From contig JAKSZU010000003.1 of NCBI GenBank assembly GCA_026018925.1, positions 185,287,505-185,351,504 of the forward strand: a stretch of 64,000 nucleotides of DNA, read 5' to 3'. Shown in pieces: positions 1 through 12,689 of the stretch. The stretch's first letter is position 1. Each line of letters opens with the position of its first letter. The position numbers were made by a program, and so were the translations under genes. The notes beneath the pieces are model-generated. The model saw only the letters and a list, made by a program, of their open reading frames with translations, had not been told where the DNA came from and did no database searches. This DNA is from Tupaia tana (Eukaryota > Chordata > Mammalia > Scandentia > Tupaiidae).

Positions 1-542
1 AAATATATAATACATGATTCCTTTTAAAACAGAATTCTCAGACATGATATGGGAAGATAAACTCTATGTGACTCAAGTACCTAAGTCACTGAAATTCTTT
101 ATGCCCTGAGTGTTACTTACCTCAAAGCAGACTATAGAGAAGAGGAAGGAAGGAAGGATGGAAGAGGAAAGAAGGAAGAAGGGAGAGAGATACGTGAGGA
201 TAGAGGAGGACTACAGTTCACGGAGCAGAGGATCATTGGGGATAATAAATCTCCTACACCCTTAATTTTATAAATGTAAAAGTTGGGATTCAGAGCATGG
301 AGGTGACCTTCCGAAAGACGTAGAGCCAGGAGTTAGCAAGACCAAAAGTGGAGGTTAAGATTTTAGACCTTAAGTATTAACCGAAGGGAGCCTTCCTCAC
401 CAGAAGCGACTTCAAAAGTGAGGCAGAGTATAGGACATTCAAAATAATAGACAACTGAGCGCCATTGCCTACCCTGAAGGAGTGAGAAGTCATGTTTTTA
501 GAGTGTTCTCTTGAAGACAAGTGTCCAGGACAAATCAGAAAT

Positions 543-840
543 GGAGAGACTGGGGGGCCAGCAGTTAGCATAATGGCTATGTCGCTGGACTCCTATGTAG
601 TCGACCGTGGTTCGAGTCCTGGACCCGGTAGCTGAAACTCACGCCGGGCACATGTGTGTACATGCCCAAGATCTTGAGAGAAGAATGGAGGAAAAAGTAT
701 TGTGGCGTGGCCATCACCCCTGGGGGGTGATTTCTCACTTTCTGTCTCTCTGACTCTCTCTGTCTTTCTGGCAAATGCACACACCCTATAGCAAAAACCT
801 CTCCAAAAAAAAGAAAAAAGAAAAGAAGCGGAGAAACTGG
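543..840 (+). mobile_element. tRNA-derived SINE, subfamily A
   Basis: The body starts near 555 (ggccagcagttagcataatgg) and ends in an A-rich tail. Flanking 11-bp repeats ggagagactgg (543-553) and ggagaaactgg (830-840) are target-site duplications. Subfamily A is defined by a GGGACCAGCAGTTAGCG head, an A box TAGCGTAATGG, a B box GGTTCGAGTCC, a GT-rich stretch, a CCCCCCTGGGGGG palindrome, a CT-rich stretch and a ccctatagcaaaaacctctcc end. Confidence 0.9.
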
Positions 841-1990
841 TGAAATGGAGACAGTAGAGGCCATAACAGTTATTAGTCACGAGGCAAATGAGACTCTTGA
901 CCATAATAAAACTAGGGATGAAGAAGAAAAGGTGGATCCAACATATATTTCCAAGAAGGAAGTAATAAGACTTTGGGTAATGAGGGTTAAGAGCAAAAGA
1001 CAAATCAAAGAAGACCCCAGTGGTTATAACCCTGGAAGCTGACTCTCTATTTCACAAGATTTTTATAACCCTGTGGATCCATTCCTAGAAAAAGCTAAAG
1101 CCATGCCCTAATAATGGCTTAGGAGGATGATGGTTCTGTCAGAAAAATCAGTAAGGCACCAGCCCGTGCTCATGTGGGTCCGTCAGTCTGTTTTCAGCTC
1201 TTTCTCTCCGTCTTGAAGGTACAAAGAAAAATGCTCAGAGCATGCTTTAGGCAAAGCATGTTTCATCCCAAAGCTGAGAAAGAAAAAACTTCACCTCTCA
1301 TGCCATCAATGCCAGGATTTTGAAAGCACCAAAAAGTGGATAAAAGAAAATCAGCTACAGAAGGGCTCTGATTCTTTAGTTATGAACAATTTGCAGTGGC
1401 ACGCATGTCGCCTGACTGAGCAAGCATCAGGGAGGGGAAATACAAAAGAGGATTTGATTGAAGTGCTTTGGATGACAATTTTCTCAAACAAATAAATAAA
1501 TAACTGGAAAAACATCATGTTCAAGAGAAAAGGTGTTTATTTTTGTCCCGAAGACACAAATCATGAGAGGATGAGACAGAGAAGAGGTATTACTTTATGG
1601 ATTTTTTTTTAAAGAAAAAAAACTTTGCAATTAAAAATGAAAGATGGGGACTTTGATGTGGTAGTCACCAGCCTTCCTATGACAGTCTCTGAAGTTGGAG
1701 TTAAAGTTGCTCTGCATATAGTTCTTCTCTGGGCTGCTTTTTTCATTTGAACCAAGGCATCCAGAATAACAACTTACAGAGAAAGGAAGTTATATGGTTA
1801 CAAAGATGTCTGCCACTGATACACAGAGCCTTGGTGTGTGGAATTCTCCAGAGAAATCTGGAAAGTAGTAGGTACCCAATAAATGATCATCTCCCTTCCT
1901 GTTCTCAACTACACAGGTACACAGGACCAGGGGATTGTAAAGACAACTATACAGGATAAATTTCTGTACTTAAAATTCTTTTAATTCATA
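840..1990. other. Unassigned intronic DNA
   Basis: No recognisable exon or repeat family. Short A- and T-runs and an (aaat)n patch near 1490-1502 only. Confidence 0.5.
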
Positions 1991-1994
1991 ACTG

Positions 1995-2265
1995 CAGCTA
2001 ACATTTACAGAGTACTTTACAGTTTACAGAACACTTTGGCATTATCTCATTTGGTTTCCACAATGTATAAGACAGAGATTTTTATTCTGCACTGATGAGA
2101 ACACTGATGGTCAAAAAGGTTAACTGATTTATCCAAAGGAATACACTTTGTAAATGATGGAATCAATTCGAAGCTAAGGATGTTGTGAAAACCAGAGCTA
2201 AGTCACAGAAATCCCCACAGTGCCTGGTACACAGAAGCTGCTCAATAAATAGTCGCACCTTACTC
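1995..2265 (-). mobile_element. MIR relic followed by an L2-type 3' end
   Basis: Around 2040-2130 the MIR core in reverse is recognisable (cattatctcatttgg, then a decayed tgatgagaacactga). At 2215-2255 the phrase tgcctggtacacagaagctg with ctcaataaat is typical of an L2 3' end, here on the + strand. Confidence 0.6.
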
Positions 2266-2574
2266 CCTAACACACGAGAACTTTGCCAACCACATGTGAT
2301 CCAAACAACTTGTCAAATACTTGACCAGTTCTTTCTTTAAAAAATGATCACACTAAGTAGAATTATTCAGTTCATTATCATTCATTGTCTGGAAGTCTCA
2401 AAGGACTTCTAATTCCTGATAATTCATTATGCCATAAAAATTAAATTTGCCAGTGTCCTGCTAGTACACTGAAATGCATCTCACTCTCATATCCTAATAC
2501 CTAATTAGCTTGCGCTGGTGTAATGCTGGTTTAGAACTGAAACGATGGAAGCAGAAGAGAAAGAAAACCAAGAT

Positions 2575-2785
2575 GTATTCAGCACCTATCATAGGTCAGC
2601 AACTGTGAACATTCCTTTTAAAACTACCCTGGGAGGCAGCTGGCATTGCAGTCTGTGCAGAACACAGTAAGGCTCAGAGTGGTTGTGTAATGGTCCAAGG
2701 TACAATTGTGTCACCAAGCCAGGATTTGGCCCCTGACACTGTCTGGCTCCAAGTGTGTCCTATTTCAACCATAGCGCAGTACTCA
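2575..2785 (-). mobile_element. MIR relic
   Basis: Degenerate reverse-oriented MIR: a 'cacctatcataggtcag' region, 'aaggctcagagtggttgtgtaatg', then 'gccaggatttggcccctgacactg', matching the MIR order. Confidence 0.65.
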
Positions 2786-2824
2786 TTTAAAAAAAAAAAA
2801 AATTGTAAAGGTTTGTTTTCTTTT

Positions 2825-3060
2825 TTAATGCCAGAGAGTGCATGCATATGCACTAGAGAGAGAAGTAGACAGAAACAGACAGTCAAAGAGAAAGCACTCC
2901 CTCCCCCGCCCCCAGTGGGGTCTGGTCACACCATAATCCTTTTTCTTCCAGTTCTCCATTCCGTCAGGATCCTGGGCATGAATACGAAAACCATGTTTTT
3001 TGAGCCTCAGGGGATGGGACTCAAATCCTGGTTGGTCATGTGGGACTCAGTTTCCTCTGT
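2825..3060 (-). mobile_element. Divergent tRNA-SINE, old subfamily
   Basis: Read in reverse it keeps the SINE order: ccagagagtgcatgc end, GA-rich part, ctccattccgtcaggatcctgggcatg, and a remnant of the tRNA part. The head is badly decayed. Confidence 0.6.
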
Positions 3061-3424
3061 GTAATATTTAACTGTGGCTTTATGGGACCAATCCACATGG
3101 AGATTACTAGAATGATAGGGAGAGCAACTTACCCCCGCCAATTCTAGTTCTTTCAAGGACTTAATATTCTATCACTGCTTTCATACAATTTAAAGTGCTA
3201 GATTCTCCTCTGACTTATCTTAAAGCATTAGCTAAACACAAAAAGCCATCCTATTCAATGACAGAAACCAGAATTCATCAGTGTCAGCCACAGGGAAACA
3301 TAGCACAATTCCCTCAAATTTTAATTTGTAATACATTTCACTACTGTTCTAAATTGGGAGACAATGCACTTAGAGCACAAGATCATACCCACTTCCTTTC
3401 TCATGAAAGACCCAATGTTTAGCC

Positions 3425-3625
3425 TCACTGTGTGCATGCCACTGCCGCTTGCGGAGATCACAGTCTCTCAGTTAATCCTCCCAGCGACCCCACAAGGTAG
3501 AGACTAGTATTAGCCCCAATCTGCAAAAGGGCAAATTTAGGCTCAAGGAGGTTGTGTGATGTGCCAGCTCACGTAGCTCTAAGTGTGAAACAGGATACAC
3601 ACCCTGAGTCTGGGTGACTTGGATT
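3425..3625 (-). mobile_element. MIR relic
   Basis: Contains 'gttaatcctcccagcgaccc', 'acaaggtagagactagtatt', and 'ggctcaaggaggttgtgtgatg', the reverse MIR core order. Confidence 0.75.
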
Positions 3626-3679
3626 TTTTTTTTAATTCAATCCACTTGTTTTATGTTGAAAATTGTCTTTTAAATTTTT

Positions 3680-3938
3680 TATTTTTTGAGAGGTTTTTGC
3701 TATAGGGCATGAGTGATCACCAGAAAGACAAAGAGAGACAGAGAGATAGAAAGCGAGAAATCATCCCCCAGGGGGGATGGCCACACTGCAATCCCTTCTC
3801 CTCCATTCTCCTTTCAGGATCTTGGTCACGCACACACACATGCCCAGCGTGAGTTTAAGCCACCGGGTCCAAGACTTGAACTGTGGTCGGCTACATGGGA
3901 GTTCAATGACATAGCCATTATGCTAACTGCTGGTCTCT
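3680..3938 (-). mobile_element. tRNA-derived SINE, subfamily A
   Basis: Starts gagaggtttttgctataggg and ends cattatgctaactgctggtc, the reverse complement of the subfamily A ends. It includes the ccccccaggggggatgg block. Flanking A/T-rich repeats are poor. Confidence 0.88.
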
Positions 3939-3944
3939 CTTAAA

Positions 3945-6365
3945 ATTTTAACAACTGCAAAGGGAGCATGTCCAAGGGTGATGTGTATTACTTGGGATTT
4001 CAGTAGCAAACTATTATGAATGTTTATATAATATTTATACAAGAATACTGTAAGATAATTCAGTACTAACAGCTAGGGTCAAAAACAAAAGAGTGACATA
4101 AAATGTGCCACAGCAAAAAGATGAAACAAAATTATGCAAATGTGAAGTACGTTGAACTAATAGATTTGAAAGTAAATTTAAGGAAATATTTTAGGTTTCC
4201 AGCATGGAAGTTTCTAGAAAAGAGAAGATGTTTGGGATGACCAAAGCAAAAGAAAACAGAAAATGAGAATGCTTATCTCAATGTTTGACCAAACTATGCA
4301 TCATTTGCTTTGAAACACTACTGGCCAATATATATAACCTAATTTTTGTCATATCCCACCAGCAGAGTAGTAATAAAGTAACTGTGAAGTAACAACACAT
4401 TATAAAGTCTTTGGCTTCTTGCCCTCCACCCTGTCTTCCCAGTACTATCAGCCTGCACTTCACCCAACAGTCTGAGTTACACTGGAAATTTCTGGGGGTG
4501 GTCACATGTGTCCAGATCAGTCTTCCCCTATCACTGATGTCCAGTGCCCATGAAGTCACTTCACATGACATCTCTCCAGTCCCATTACTGCCACTTGAGA
4601 GCTGTGGGGAGTAGCAGCCACTGTCTCTCAGTACTGCACCCTCTTTGGGACTGAGTTTACTAGTTAGCCGAGGAGGGGAGAAAGCATTCTGCCGCCCGCC
4701 CACCCCCACCACCCCAGCTTGATAGCATTCAGACAGCCACTTGCAGAAACTTCCAGACCTGGCTGTGTCCCTGAAACCTCCTCTTTCCTCTGCCTCTTCC
4801 TTCCCCTTGTCTTCATGGAAACAGCTCCCTCAACTTCTGCCTGGGGCCCCTCTCTGCAGGTTGCTCAGATACAAACCTGGAGCGGATAGGGTCCTGCCTA
4901 GTTTCTTTTCTTTGTGGACTTTGTTTCCAGGCACCCCACAGACAAATCATGTTCCTAAGGGCATTCTCTCTCCACCCAACAAGTCAACATTTTCAGAGAT
5001 GCCCCAGGGCTATTGGTCACACCTACTCATCATTACAGGCACCTGTAAGTCTCTAAGTGTGACAGCTGGTTCCTAGGCCAGTGTTAAGCAATATTTACTA
5101 AGTGGCTAAATGGTGGTGCTATTCCGTAGTTCCCTAAAATAAGCCCCTTACTCTCCTTTGGGCTGGTTTTTCTCCCTCTTTTCTATAATGGATGAACATC
5201 ACTGTGAGCAAAATAGAGCCCATGGAGGAACATAACAATGTTAACACGAGATCAAGTGAAAAAGTTGAGATGAAATGATTCATTTTCAGGAATGGTAAAG
5301 AAAAATAGTGAAGGTGGAGGTAGGGACACTTATGGTGAGAAATCTGGAAAACTAAGAGCCAGGAGTGAGAAAATTCGAATACTTCTCCTCGGTGCTGTCC
5401 TCAGTCTAACTCATCTGTACATATTCACCAGACCCATGATATCTCTGAATTTTTTTCTTCCCCTTCAACTTCATTGCTTGATGCTTCCAAAGGGACACTT
5501 GATCTGGGATAAAACTCCACTCTAGAATTTTTACTGGTCCTCACCATAAACAAGAGGATCTGCCTGTCTTTTTTTTTTTCTTTTTTTTTTTCTTTTTTTT
5601 TTTAAGTTGAAAAAGGTTAAGTGATTATCCAATTATGAGCTCACTCTTTTTATTTTCTTTTGCTCCCACCTTGTCAGTTAACTGTTATTACCCAGATACT
5701 CAGTAGATCAAAGAACAGGAGTTAGCTGGCATGTCCTACTCACTAAGGAGGTGCCTCTAATGTCAGCAACGACACACTAGAGATACAAAGGTGTGTGCGC
5801 TGGGTGGAGGGGAGGAAGTGAAGAGTTTGCTTTGATTCGGAAAGCGCATCCTGGAAGCCTGATAGGAGGAATATTAAACACAAAAGCTGACTATTCTGTA
5901 GTTACCCTCAGTGATTTTCTTTTTTTCCTAAGAAATCTGAAACACAAGCAGATCTCACCTTTGAACTTTTTTTCTTAGCCTGCTTTTGGACTGGCAACCT
6001 CCAAACTACACTCAGGCCAGTAGCAATCCTAGCTAACATTGACTGGGCACTCACAGAGTGGTAGATCAGAAAGGCTAAGTACCCTCCCCACCGTCCCAAG
6101 TTCTTTTTCCTCATGTTTCTCTTTCTCTTAGAACTGGCTAGACTGAAAATGTCTCACCCTTATTGAAGTCTCAGACAGAAATAGAATTGGGCAGAAGTGA
6201 CTGTTTCCTTCTTTACTTTTTGCCTGTAATTGAGCCAACAAAGATATCGGGGAAGGAGGCCAGATTCTTGAAGTACCTTGCTCTAAGAAGTAAGGTATTA
6301 TAACAAAGTGTGGCTGTATAAAAAGCTATTGCTGACAGAATTGGAGATTATAAAAAAATTGTAAC
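3945..6365. other. Mostly unassigned intronic DNA with a poly-T tract
   Basis: No exon recognised. A broken poly-T tract lies at 5571-5603. Around 4740-5080 the sequence is pyrimidine-rich but not assignable to a repeat family. Confidence 0.45.
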
Positions 6366-6369
6366 TGAC

Positions 6370-6565
6370 TTTTTAATCTATATTTATCAAGTATTTAACT
6401 ATGTGTTACATGTTGTGTTGAGAACTTTACGTGCATTTACATTATCTCATTGAATCTTCAAAATAGCCTTATTAGGACACACTGTTTTTATCTCACTTTT
6501 CAGAGTGGAATACTGAGGCTAAAGGACATATAGCTTATAAATTCTATAGCAAAGACTGAGGCCCT
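6370..6565 (-). mobile_element. MIR relic
   Basis: Reads ttacattatctcattgaatc, 'atagccttattaggacacactg' and 'actgaggctaaaggacata', the reverse MIR core. Confidence 0.75.
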
Positions 6566-6569
6566 AAAT

Positions 6570-7235
6570 CCATCTATGTCTTCCGTCTCAGCATCTTCCC
6601 TCTGGGTAACTGCAGTGTCGGAGCCCTTGAGATTTTCATCTGCTGCTCTCTCCTCTCTCCCACCACCTAGCTTAAAACTTTTCAAGATTCCATATTTTCT
6701 TCCAAGACTAAGTGCACATTTCCCAATATGGCTTAATGAGAGCCTTCCTGACCTGACTCCCGCTCACAGAGCAGACTCAGTTCTCACCGCCCCCTCAGCC
6801 CGCTACACTACTCATAATGACTTTTCTACAATTACTGAAAAAAGCCAAGATTCCTCATATTTGCAGGTTTTGGTTCGAGACATTTCCCTTACCAAAAATA
6901 GTCTCCTCCCTCCCTTCTCTGCCCTTTGGCCTGTTTAATTCTAGCATGGTGCACCTGCAGGAGTCGGCACAGATTCAGATCCCCTCGGAAGCCTTTGAGA
7001 GCCCACCGGGCTCAGTGAGTTGGGTTGTCCTTTTCCTGGGCTTTTATAGCCAGACCTTCACCTGCGTTAGTGCACATAAAAGACCAGCTTGTAGTTTTCT
7101 CTGTTTGCCTTAGATTAAGATCCTTTAGAAGAGTGATTGTGTCATACTCATTGTTTTAGCCCAGCACTTGGCAGCCTGCCTGGCATCAACCAGGCCCTCT
7201 GAAAATCAACCAAGAAGAAACCTTGACACCAAGTC
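6570..7235 (+). mobile_element. L2 LINE 3' relic
   Basis: Contains 'gagagccttcctgacctgactcc', the L2 phrase seen in many mammals, then 'gattgtgtcatactcattg' and a 'cccagcacttggcagcctgc' end typical of the L2 3' region. Confidence 0.6.
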
Positions 7236-7314
7236 TGATTCTTATTCCAGATGCAACAAGGCCAGTAGATCTGAGAACACAATTTATTTGCCCTTTCCAT
7301 GATACAACACAGCA

Positions 7315-7615
7315 CATGATTTAAGCACACTGTGTTTCTAACAGCGTATGACCCTAGGTTCAAATCCCAGCCCCATCACTAAAAATTCCCTAAAATGAGC
7401 CACCTCTGAGAGGAGCTTTGCTCTGTCATTTTCTCATCTCCTCAGCAACTGCCCATGTTTGTTTTTTCCCTGGCACTCAACCCAAATTACAATTATCACT
7501 CCACTAGATTGCACAATCCATAAAAATCAGTAGCATGCTGGTCGGCCCTGTTCTTCACAGTGTATGCTACATGGGACTTCAACAAGTATGTGTGGAGTGA
7601 CTTTAAACCTTGGCT
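7315..7615 (+). mobile_element. MIR fragment, then a short L2 3'-end fragment
   Basis: 7345-7375 resembles the MIR 'taggttcaaatcccag' block. 7505-7605 resembles an L2 end (attgcacaatccataaaaa through to acttcaacaagtatgtgtgg). Confidence 0.45.
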
Positions 7616-8094
7616 TCAGATAATAATAAGTATCATAGGGGCTTGTTGTGCCTTATATGCATAAAATGCTGGGTTCGAAGTTAGTGTTCAAAACATATCT
7701 AGACATGTTAAGGAGATGTGTCCAGCTGCAATGATCTCTGCTCTCGTCCCTCCAAATGGTCTGGTTGGACCCTGTGAACAGGCATGTAGTGGCCAAGTCC
7801 TTCTCTCTGACCTTCTTACTGTAAACCAGTTATCCTCCACATACTGCTCTGGGGTTCGAAGGAGCCAGCTGTTTTCCATGCATATCTGATGCCCAAAACT
7901 GGGCTTACACTGACTCATTCTCTAAGGGCAGAAATGTGACCAAATTTCTCAACTAAATGACACAAGTTCAATTCCAGCTCTCTGGGGGTTTTGTTGGCAT
8001 TAGTCAATGATGCTTTTACTGTGTCTCTTCCTACCTTTTCAAGGATTCTTAATCCCTCGTGTCACATTGATTTTACTGCTATCGTAGATTTGTA

Positions 8095-8560
8095 CAGTTG
8101 TGGTTAACAGTATTTTTATTTTTTTCCTTATTGCCATTTTATTAAATTGACAGGCAATGATTGTACCTATTTATTGGATATACTGTGCTATTTTTGATAC
8201 ATGTATAACAATATATAGTGATCATATCAGGGTAATTATATCTATCATCTCAAATACTTATCATTTCGGGAGGTTGGGTACATTCAAATTCTTCTCTTCT
8301 AGCTTTTGAAAGCTACAATACAGTGTCGCTCTGTATAGTTGCCCTGCAGTGTTGCTGCACTCTACAATATTCCTCATATCTAGCTGTAATTTTGTATCTG
8401 TTAACCAAACTCTCCCGCCCTTTCCCCATCGTCTACCCTTCCCAGCTTTTAGTAAACATTTTTCTGCTCTCTATTTCTATGAAATCAGCTTTTTAGCTTC
8501 CACGTATGCATTAGAACATGTGGCATTTCTTTTGCTGGGACTGTAAGCCTCATACTCTTT
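8095..8560 (-). mobile_element. L1 3'UTR fragment
   Basis: Strong resemblance to the reversed mammalian L1 3'UTR: 'tatatagtgatcatatcagg', 'atctatcatctcaaatactt', 'ctagctgtaattttgtatct', and 'gcttccacgtatgcattaga'. Confidence 0.8.
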
Positions 8561-8689
8561 TAACATTCCTGACCCTCAACAATTTCTGTTTTTATTGAAT
8601 TCTCAGTGCCTCAGTTTCCAAGGTAAGAAACCATCACAACTTCTAACTCCTTCAACAACATAGAAATGTTGTGGGTGTTGCTGCTGTCT

Positions 8690-8875
8690 TTATTCCATGT
8701 TCCAAGGTGTGTTCATACGCAAATCCCTTTGACTACCATAGTAGCCTTATGAAGAGGCTCACTCTCCTTTTAACTTATGTAGTTGTCTACAACTCACTTA
8801 TCCAGGGTCACATAGCTGCTAATCATTAGAGCCAAAGTTCAAATACTGAACTGCAGGATGGTGTACAAACCTATT
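8690..8875 (-). mobile_element. MIR relic
   Basis: Order of 'agtagccttatgaagagg', 'cttatccagggtcacatagc' and 'gagccaaagttcaaatactg' fits reversed MIR. Confidence 0.65.
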
Positions 8876-8879
8876 CATT

Positions 8880-10400
8880 TGCTCTTTTTGTTCTCTGAAG
8901 TGCCTCCCTAGACAAGACTATAGTTTATGAATAAAGGAAAATATAGCAGGCTGGTTCAGACTTAATTACGTTAAGGCAATGCATTAGGCTAATATTGTCT
9001 TAGTCTAGAATGAATGTGAATCTACAGACACCCTCCCACCAAGGAAGCAGAGCTCATTGCTCTCCAGTCGCCAAGTTCAGCATCGAGATAATGCCGGGCC
9101 TGCGGTATGAAACTAAGTAAGGCTTTTGTAAGTGCAGGTGGCTGTACTGGCCATGCATTGATGCTAGGCTCCAAAGTCACTCACTGTCACAGTGGCTGCC
9201 ATGTCATCCTCTGGTAACCAAAGCAGTAAGTAAGGAGATAGATTTACTGGTGAGTAAGTCTGTAGTGAGTGAGGCTTGAGAGCATAACCACACCGCCAGA
9301 TGGAAGAGCACTGTGCTTTTCTGGTGTGACCTAGGAGCAGAGACCCTGATTACCAGCCACCTCTCTAAGCCACTATTAGTACACCTTCTCCATGGGCTTA
9401 TAAGGCTCACTTGAGACAACCCTGAGATCACTTGAGGATGGAAGACGACAGAAGATAATGGGTATAAAAACATTTACTCACTTGGCATGTCATAGAGGGA
9501 GGGGCAGAGTTTACTGCCAATATGCCTGGTGTCGATTAGGGCCTATCTACCTGGGTTTCAAGGTCTCGCGCAAGTATCCTGAGGACTTTCTCTCTGCAGT
9601 TTTGGTTTAGAAACCACCTTCCACAAAATGTCATTGCTAAAGTAAAAACCAGAAGCTGTCTCCAATGAGACCATTCAAATCAGTTAATACTAGTTGTTTG
9701 GGGAGCCAGGGTGCAGGGGAACAAACAGGTGAATGAAATCATGTTTCACAGGTTAAAGTTAAAGGCAAAATGCGTTTGGGCAAAAGGAAACGAACAAACA
9801 AAAAGGCTTGAATGATTTTATATTTAAATCTTGTCTCCTAACCTGCTGAGCTAACATCGGCTCTCTCCTTGTCTGTGTAAATCCACAGCTTCCCAGAACA
9901 TAAGGTATGGATGTTGCAGGATGAACCATTTTCATAAATAATCATCTTTTTAAATTCCAGCACCGGGGAGACAAGAACTCACAGGAGCTCAGAATTTTGC
10001 ATTTTTAGGGCTCAGCCTCTCACCCCTGGTGCCTACGATTTGCACAGAACCACATAAGGCCATCTGCACAGAGATTTCCAACCTGTGTTTTGCCAGCAGG
10101 ATAAGCAATGCATTTAAATGGCTTAGCCCTGTCTGGCAGAAATGGCGCTGGGAGCTTTGAACCTCACACGTCTGGAGGCATTGGCATCTGCTCAAGGTCA
10201 CCTGTAGTCAGGGCTGGTAGTGAAGGGCACCCTTCCCCAGGGTCCTTTGCTTCATTGTTCATCACTCCTGGAGCTTTACCCTGGCCCCCATCCTTCCTGC
10301 TATTCAAACATCATCTACTAACTGGTCCTTTTCCTTTCCCTTTCACATTCCTGGTTTTTTTTTCCTTTGTTTTTTGTTCTGTTTTGTTTTGTTTTGTTTT
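8880..10400. other. Unassigned intronic DNA
   Basis: No exon or repeat family recognised. A short (gtttt)n patch lies at 10379-10400. Confidence 0.45.
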
Positions 10401-10404
10401 TCCT

Positions 10405-10485
10405 CTAATTCCTCTATCTAGCTGTAATTTTGTATCTGCTAACCAAACTCTCCCACTCTTTCTCCATCGTCTACCCTTCCAATAG
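10405..10485 (-). mobile_element. Short internal L1 3'UTR fragment
   Basis: About 65 bp (ctagctgtaattttgtatct onward) nearly identical to 8385-8445 of the L1 3'UTR piece 2 kb upstream. It has neither the L1 3' end nor a tail. Confidence 0.7.
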
Positions 10486-10499
10486 GGCATTGGGGACTT

Positions 10500-11090
10500 G
10501 TCTCAGGAATAAAATTTTTCCCTAGTGGCCCATTTGCATTAATGCACCTTCCAAATATGCAGCATGATCAGATCATCAAAATACCTTGGCGTAAATTAAA
10601 AACGTAAAGTATTGTTCACAACAACAAAGAATCAAGGTCTTACCATCTCTTTAAGTATTGGAAAGTTTCTCCTCCCAAAATAAAAATAAAACGGGAGTCA
10701 ATATTTGGCTGTGGTAGTTCAAGGATCCTCTCATCCAATGTTCTCTTCAATACGCTTGACAAATGATCTGCTACTTCTGCTTAAAGAGTCTAAGGACAGG
10801 ACTTCTCTGCCTGTCAATGCATTTTTATATGTTTAGTGTTTCCTTTTGAAATTTTAAAAATAGTTATAAATATGCTGAAAGTATTATAAAATCCCAGTGT
10901 ATCTAAGACCCAACTTTAATAATTGGTCAATGTTGTTTCATCTGTGTCCACCCCTTCCTTCAAAATCTTCTCTACTGTGTTATTTTAAAGCATGTCACAG
11001 ACTCTTTGATCCATAAATATTTTTGTGTGTATGCTATTAGGAGGGAAAGTGACATTTCCCTTACCCAACTTCATTATCTTGTTACAATAC
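10500..11090. other. Unassigned DNA, possibly a decayed L1 3'UTR at 10840-11080
   Basis: 'acccaactttaataattggtcaatgtt' resembles a reversed L1M 3'UTR phrase (in the intact element, cacccagattcaacaatt). The remainder is unassigned. Confidence 0.35.
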
Positions 11091-11094
11091 ATAT

Positions 11095-11200
11095 AAGCGG
11101 TCATCAAAAAGTTCATGGACAATGTATTTTTTGAAAACTACACATGGGTTTCAATATTTTTTGGTGCCAAAATGAACTTTATTAATTCTAGCTTTGAAAC
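11095..11200 (-). mobile_element. Mariner-like miniature element, family 2 (partial)
   Basis: Starts ggtcatcaaaaagttcatgg and runs through 'tttttggtgccaaaatgaac'. The reverse complement aligns to copies at 44424-44510 and 46143-46295. Confidence 0.6.
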
Positions 11201-11219
11201 TACAAGAATTCTTTCTACT

Positions 11220-11420
11220 ATTTTTCTTTCATGAAATAAATACAGAGAGACAGAGAGAGACAGGCATCCCCAACAGGGTCTCCATGCCAAAACCCACAAT
11301 CAGTCACAGCTAGTTGGGACCAGATTATGGGCACACATGTGCCCCATATTCAGGGAGGTCCTGGAATGCATCCCTTCCATGTAGGTCCAGCTGTGGCATC
11401 ACCACCTGGCCCCATGACCT
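11220..11420 (-). mobile_element. Divergent tRNA-SINE
   Basis: GA-rich block (cagagagacagagagagaca), a 'catgtgcccc' stretch and a terminal 'catcaccacctggccc' match the reversed SINE order, but the tRNA part is very decayed. Confidence 0.5.
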
Positions 11421-11429
11421 TTGTAAATT

Positions 11430-12680
11430 ACCTTCAAATACATTATCCTGAAGCACCTTTGAGCCTATCTAGTTGTAGGTCTCTGGACATAACGTAATCA
11501 TTAGAAAAGAATTTTCTTTCAGAACTGGGGACTTCAATTAAAAAAAATTTCACACACATAACCAAAGCATGGATCTCATTTTCTACAAGTGACGTCATGA
11601 AGTGAAAAGAATATGTAGGAGATTCTATCTGCTGCCCTGTCTCTTGGAAACTGTGCTACCTTGAGTAAATTAATTTCTCTTTCCTCCATTTCCTCTCCTA
11701 TAAGTTGATGGTAATATTGTCTCTCTCACATGTTTCACCAAAATTTGGGGGAGAGCCCCATAGGATGATTCACATAGAATCACTTTATAAAGATAATGTA
11801 CTGTTCAAGTGTAAGAAATAATTACTGAGGGAAAAAAAAAAAAAAAGACATATTACAGAAGCTGAGCTCCGCAGGAGTGTGTAAAGAATATGGAGATCTT
11901 CCCCACCAGCTCTGCCGTTCTGATTCCAGAAGCCTTCTGTGAACACTCATAACAGACACTTGCTGAGCAGCCACGGAGAGCACCAGCTGCACAGCTGTGT
12001 CAGGAGAGACCTCATCATATATGATCTCAATCAATAAACCCGCCATCCTGGCAATGACTGCTTCCTCCTCCACAGTGCGAGTGTTCAGACAAAGCCACCA
12101 GAAAAAGAATGTTTTTCACCTTCTTTTGAGACCTGAACAGAGGAACAAATCACTGCTCTTTCCCCTCAGAGAGAAGAAAAATCGTCTAATAATACTACTT
12201 TCCTCAGCCGGATTGAAAAACGAAGTGACCAGCTGAGTTGCAAGTAGATGATTATTCTTTTGGAAAAAAAAACTACGATTGGTCTGAAATCAAAGACCAA
12301 AAGCATTTTAAAGGCGAAAACACCTGGGGAGAAGAAGGGACAGTGGATTAAAACAAAAATTTCTCTCACCTGTTTCCCTTACAGGACCAGTCAAAAAAGA
12401 ATAGGCAGCAGAGAAGGCACTGGAAAGGAATAAATGAGAGTTGACTATACAATGGCCCTTTGTCTGTCAGAGAAGTGTTCTGGGGCTGCCTTCTCTCCAA
12501 CATTCAGAACGTAGGCTCGCACGTGTCCTAATGGCTCAGTGAGAACAAGAAGGTAACAACTGAACTGATCAGGGCAGAGACGGGTCCCCAGGTGGTGAGG
12601 TTCTGCCTCCCCTGTCCCCATGTCACTCTGCCAAGTGACATGGCCACAGACCATATGTGAAGCAGCACTCTTTTTTATTA
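11430..12680. other. Unassigned intronic DNA
   Basis: No exon recognised. An A-run occurs at 11832-11847 and a (tta)n patch at 12675-12695. Confidence 0.45.
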
Positions 12681-12689
12681 TTACTATTA

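Noticed and set aside
555..640. A functional tRNA gene at the head of each SINE
   Set aside because: A and B boxes are present, but the cloverleaf stems do not close and the sequence continues into SINE body and A-tail.
4278..5076. Overlapping 110-144-codon frames on both strands as a gene
   Set aside because: No recognisable domain, no splice signals fitting a transcript, and composition like neighbouring intron.
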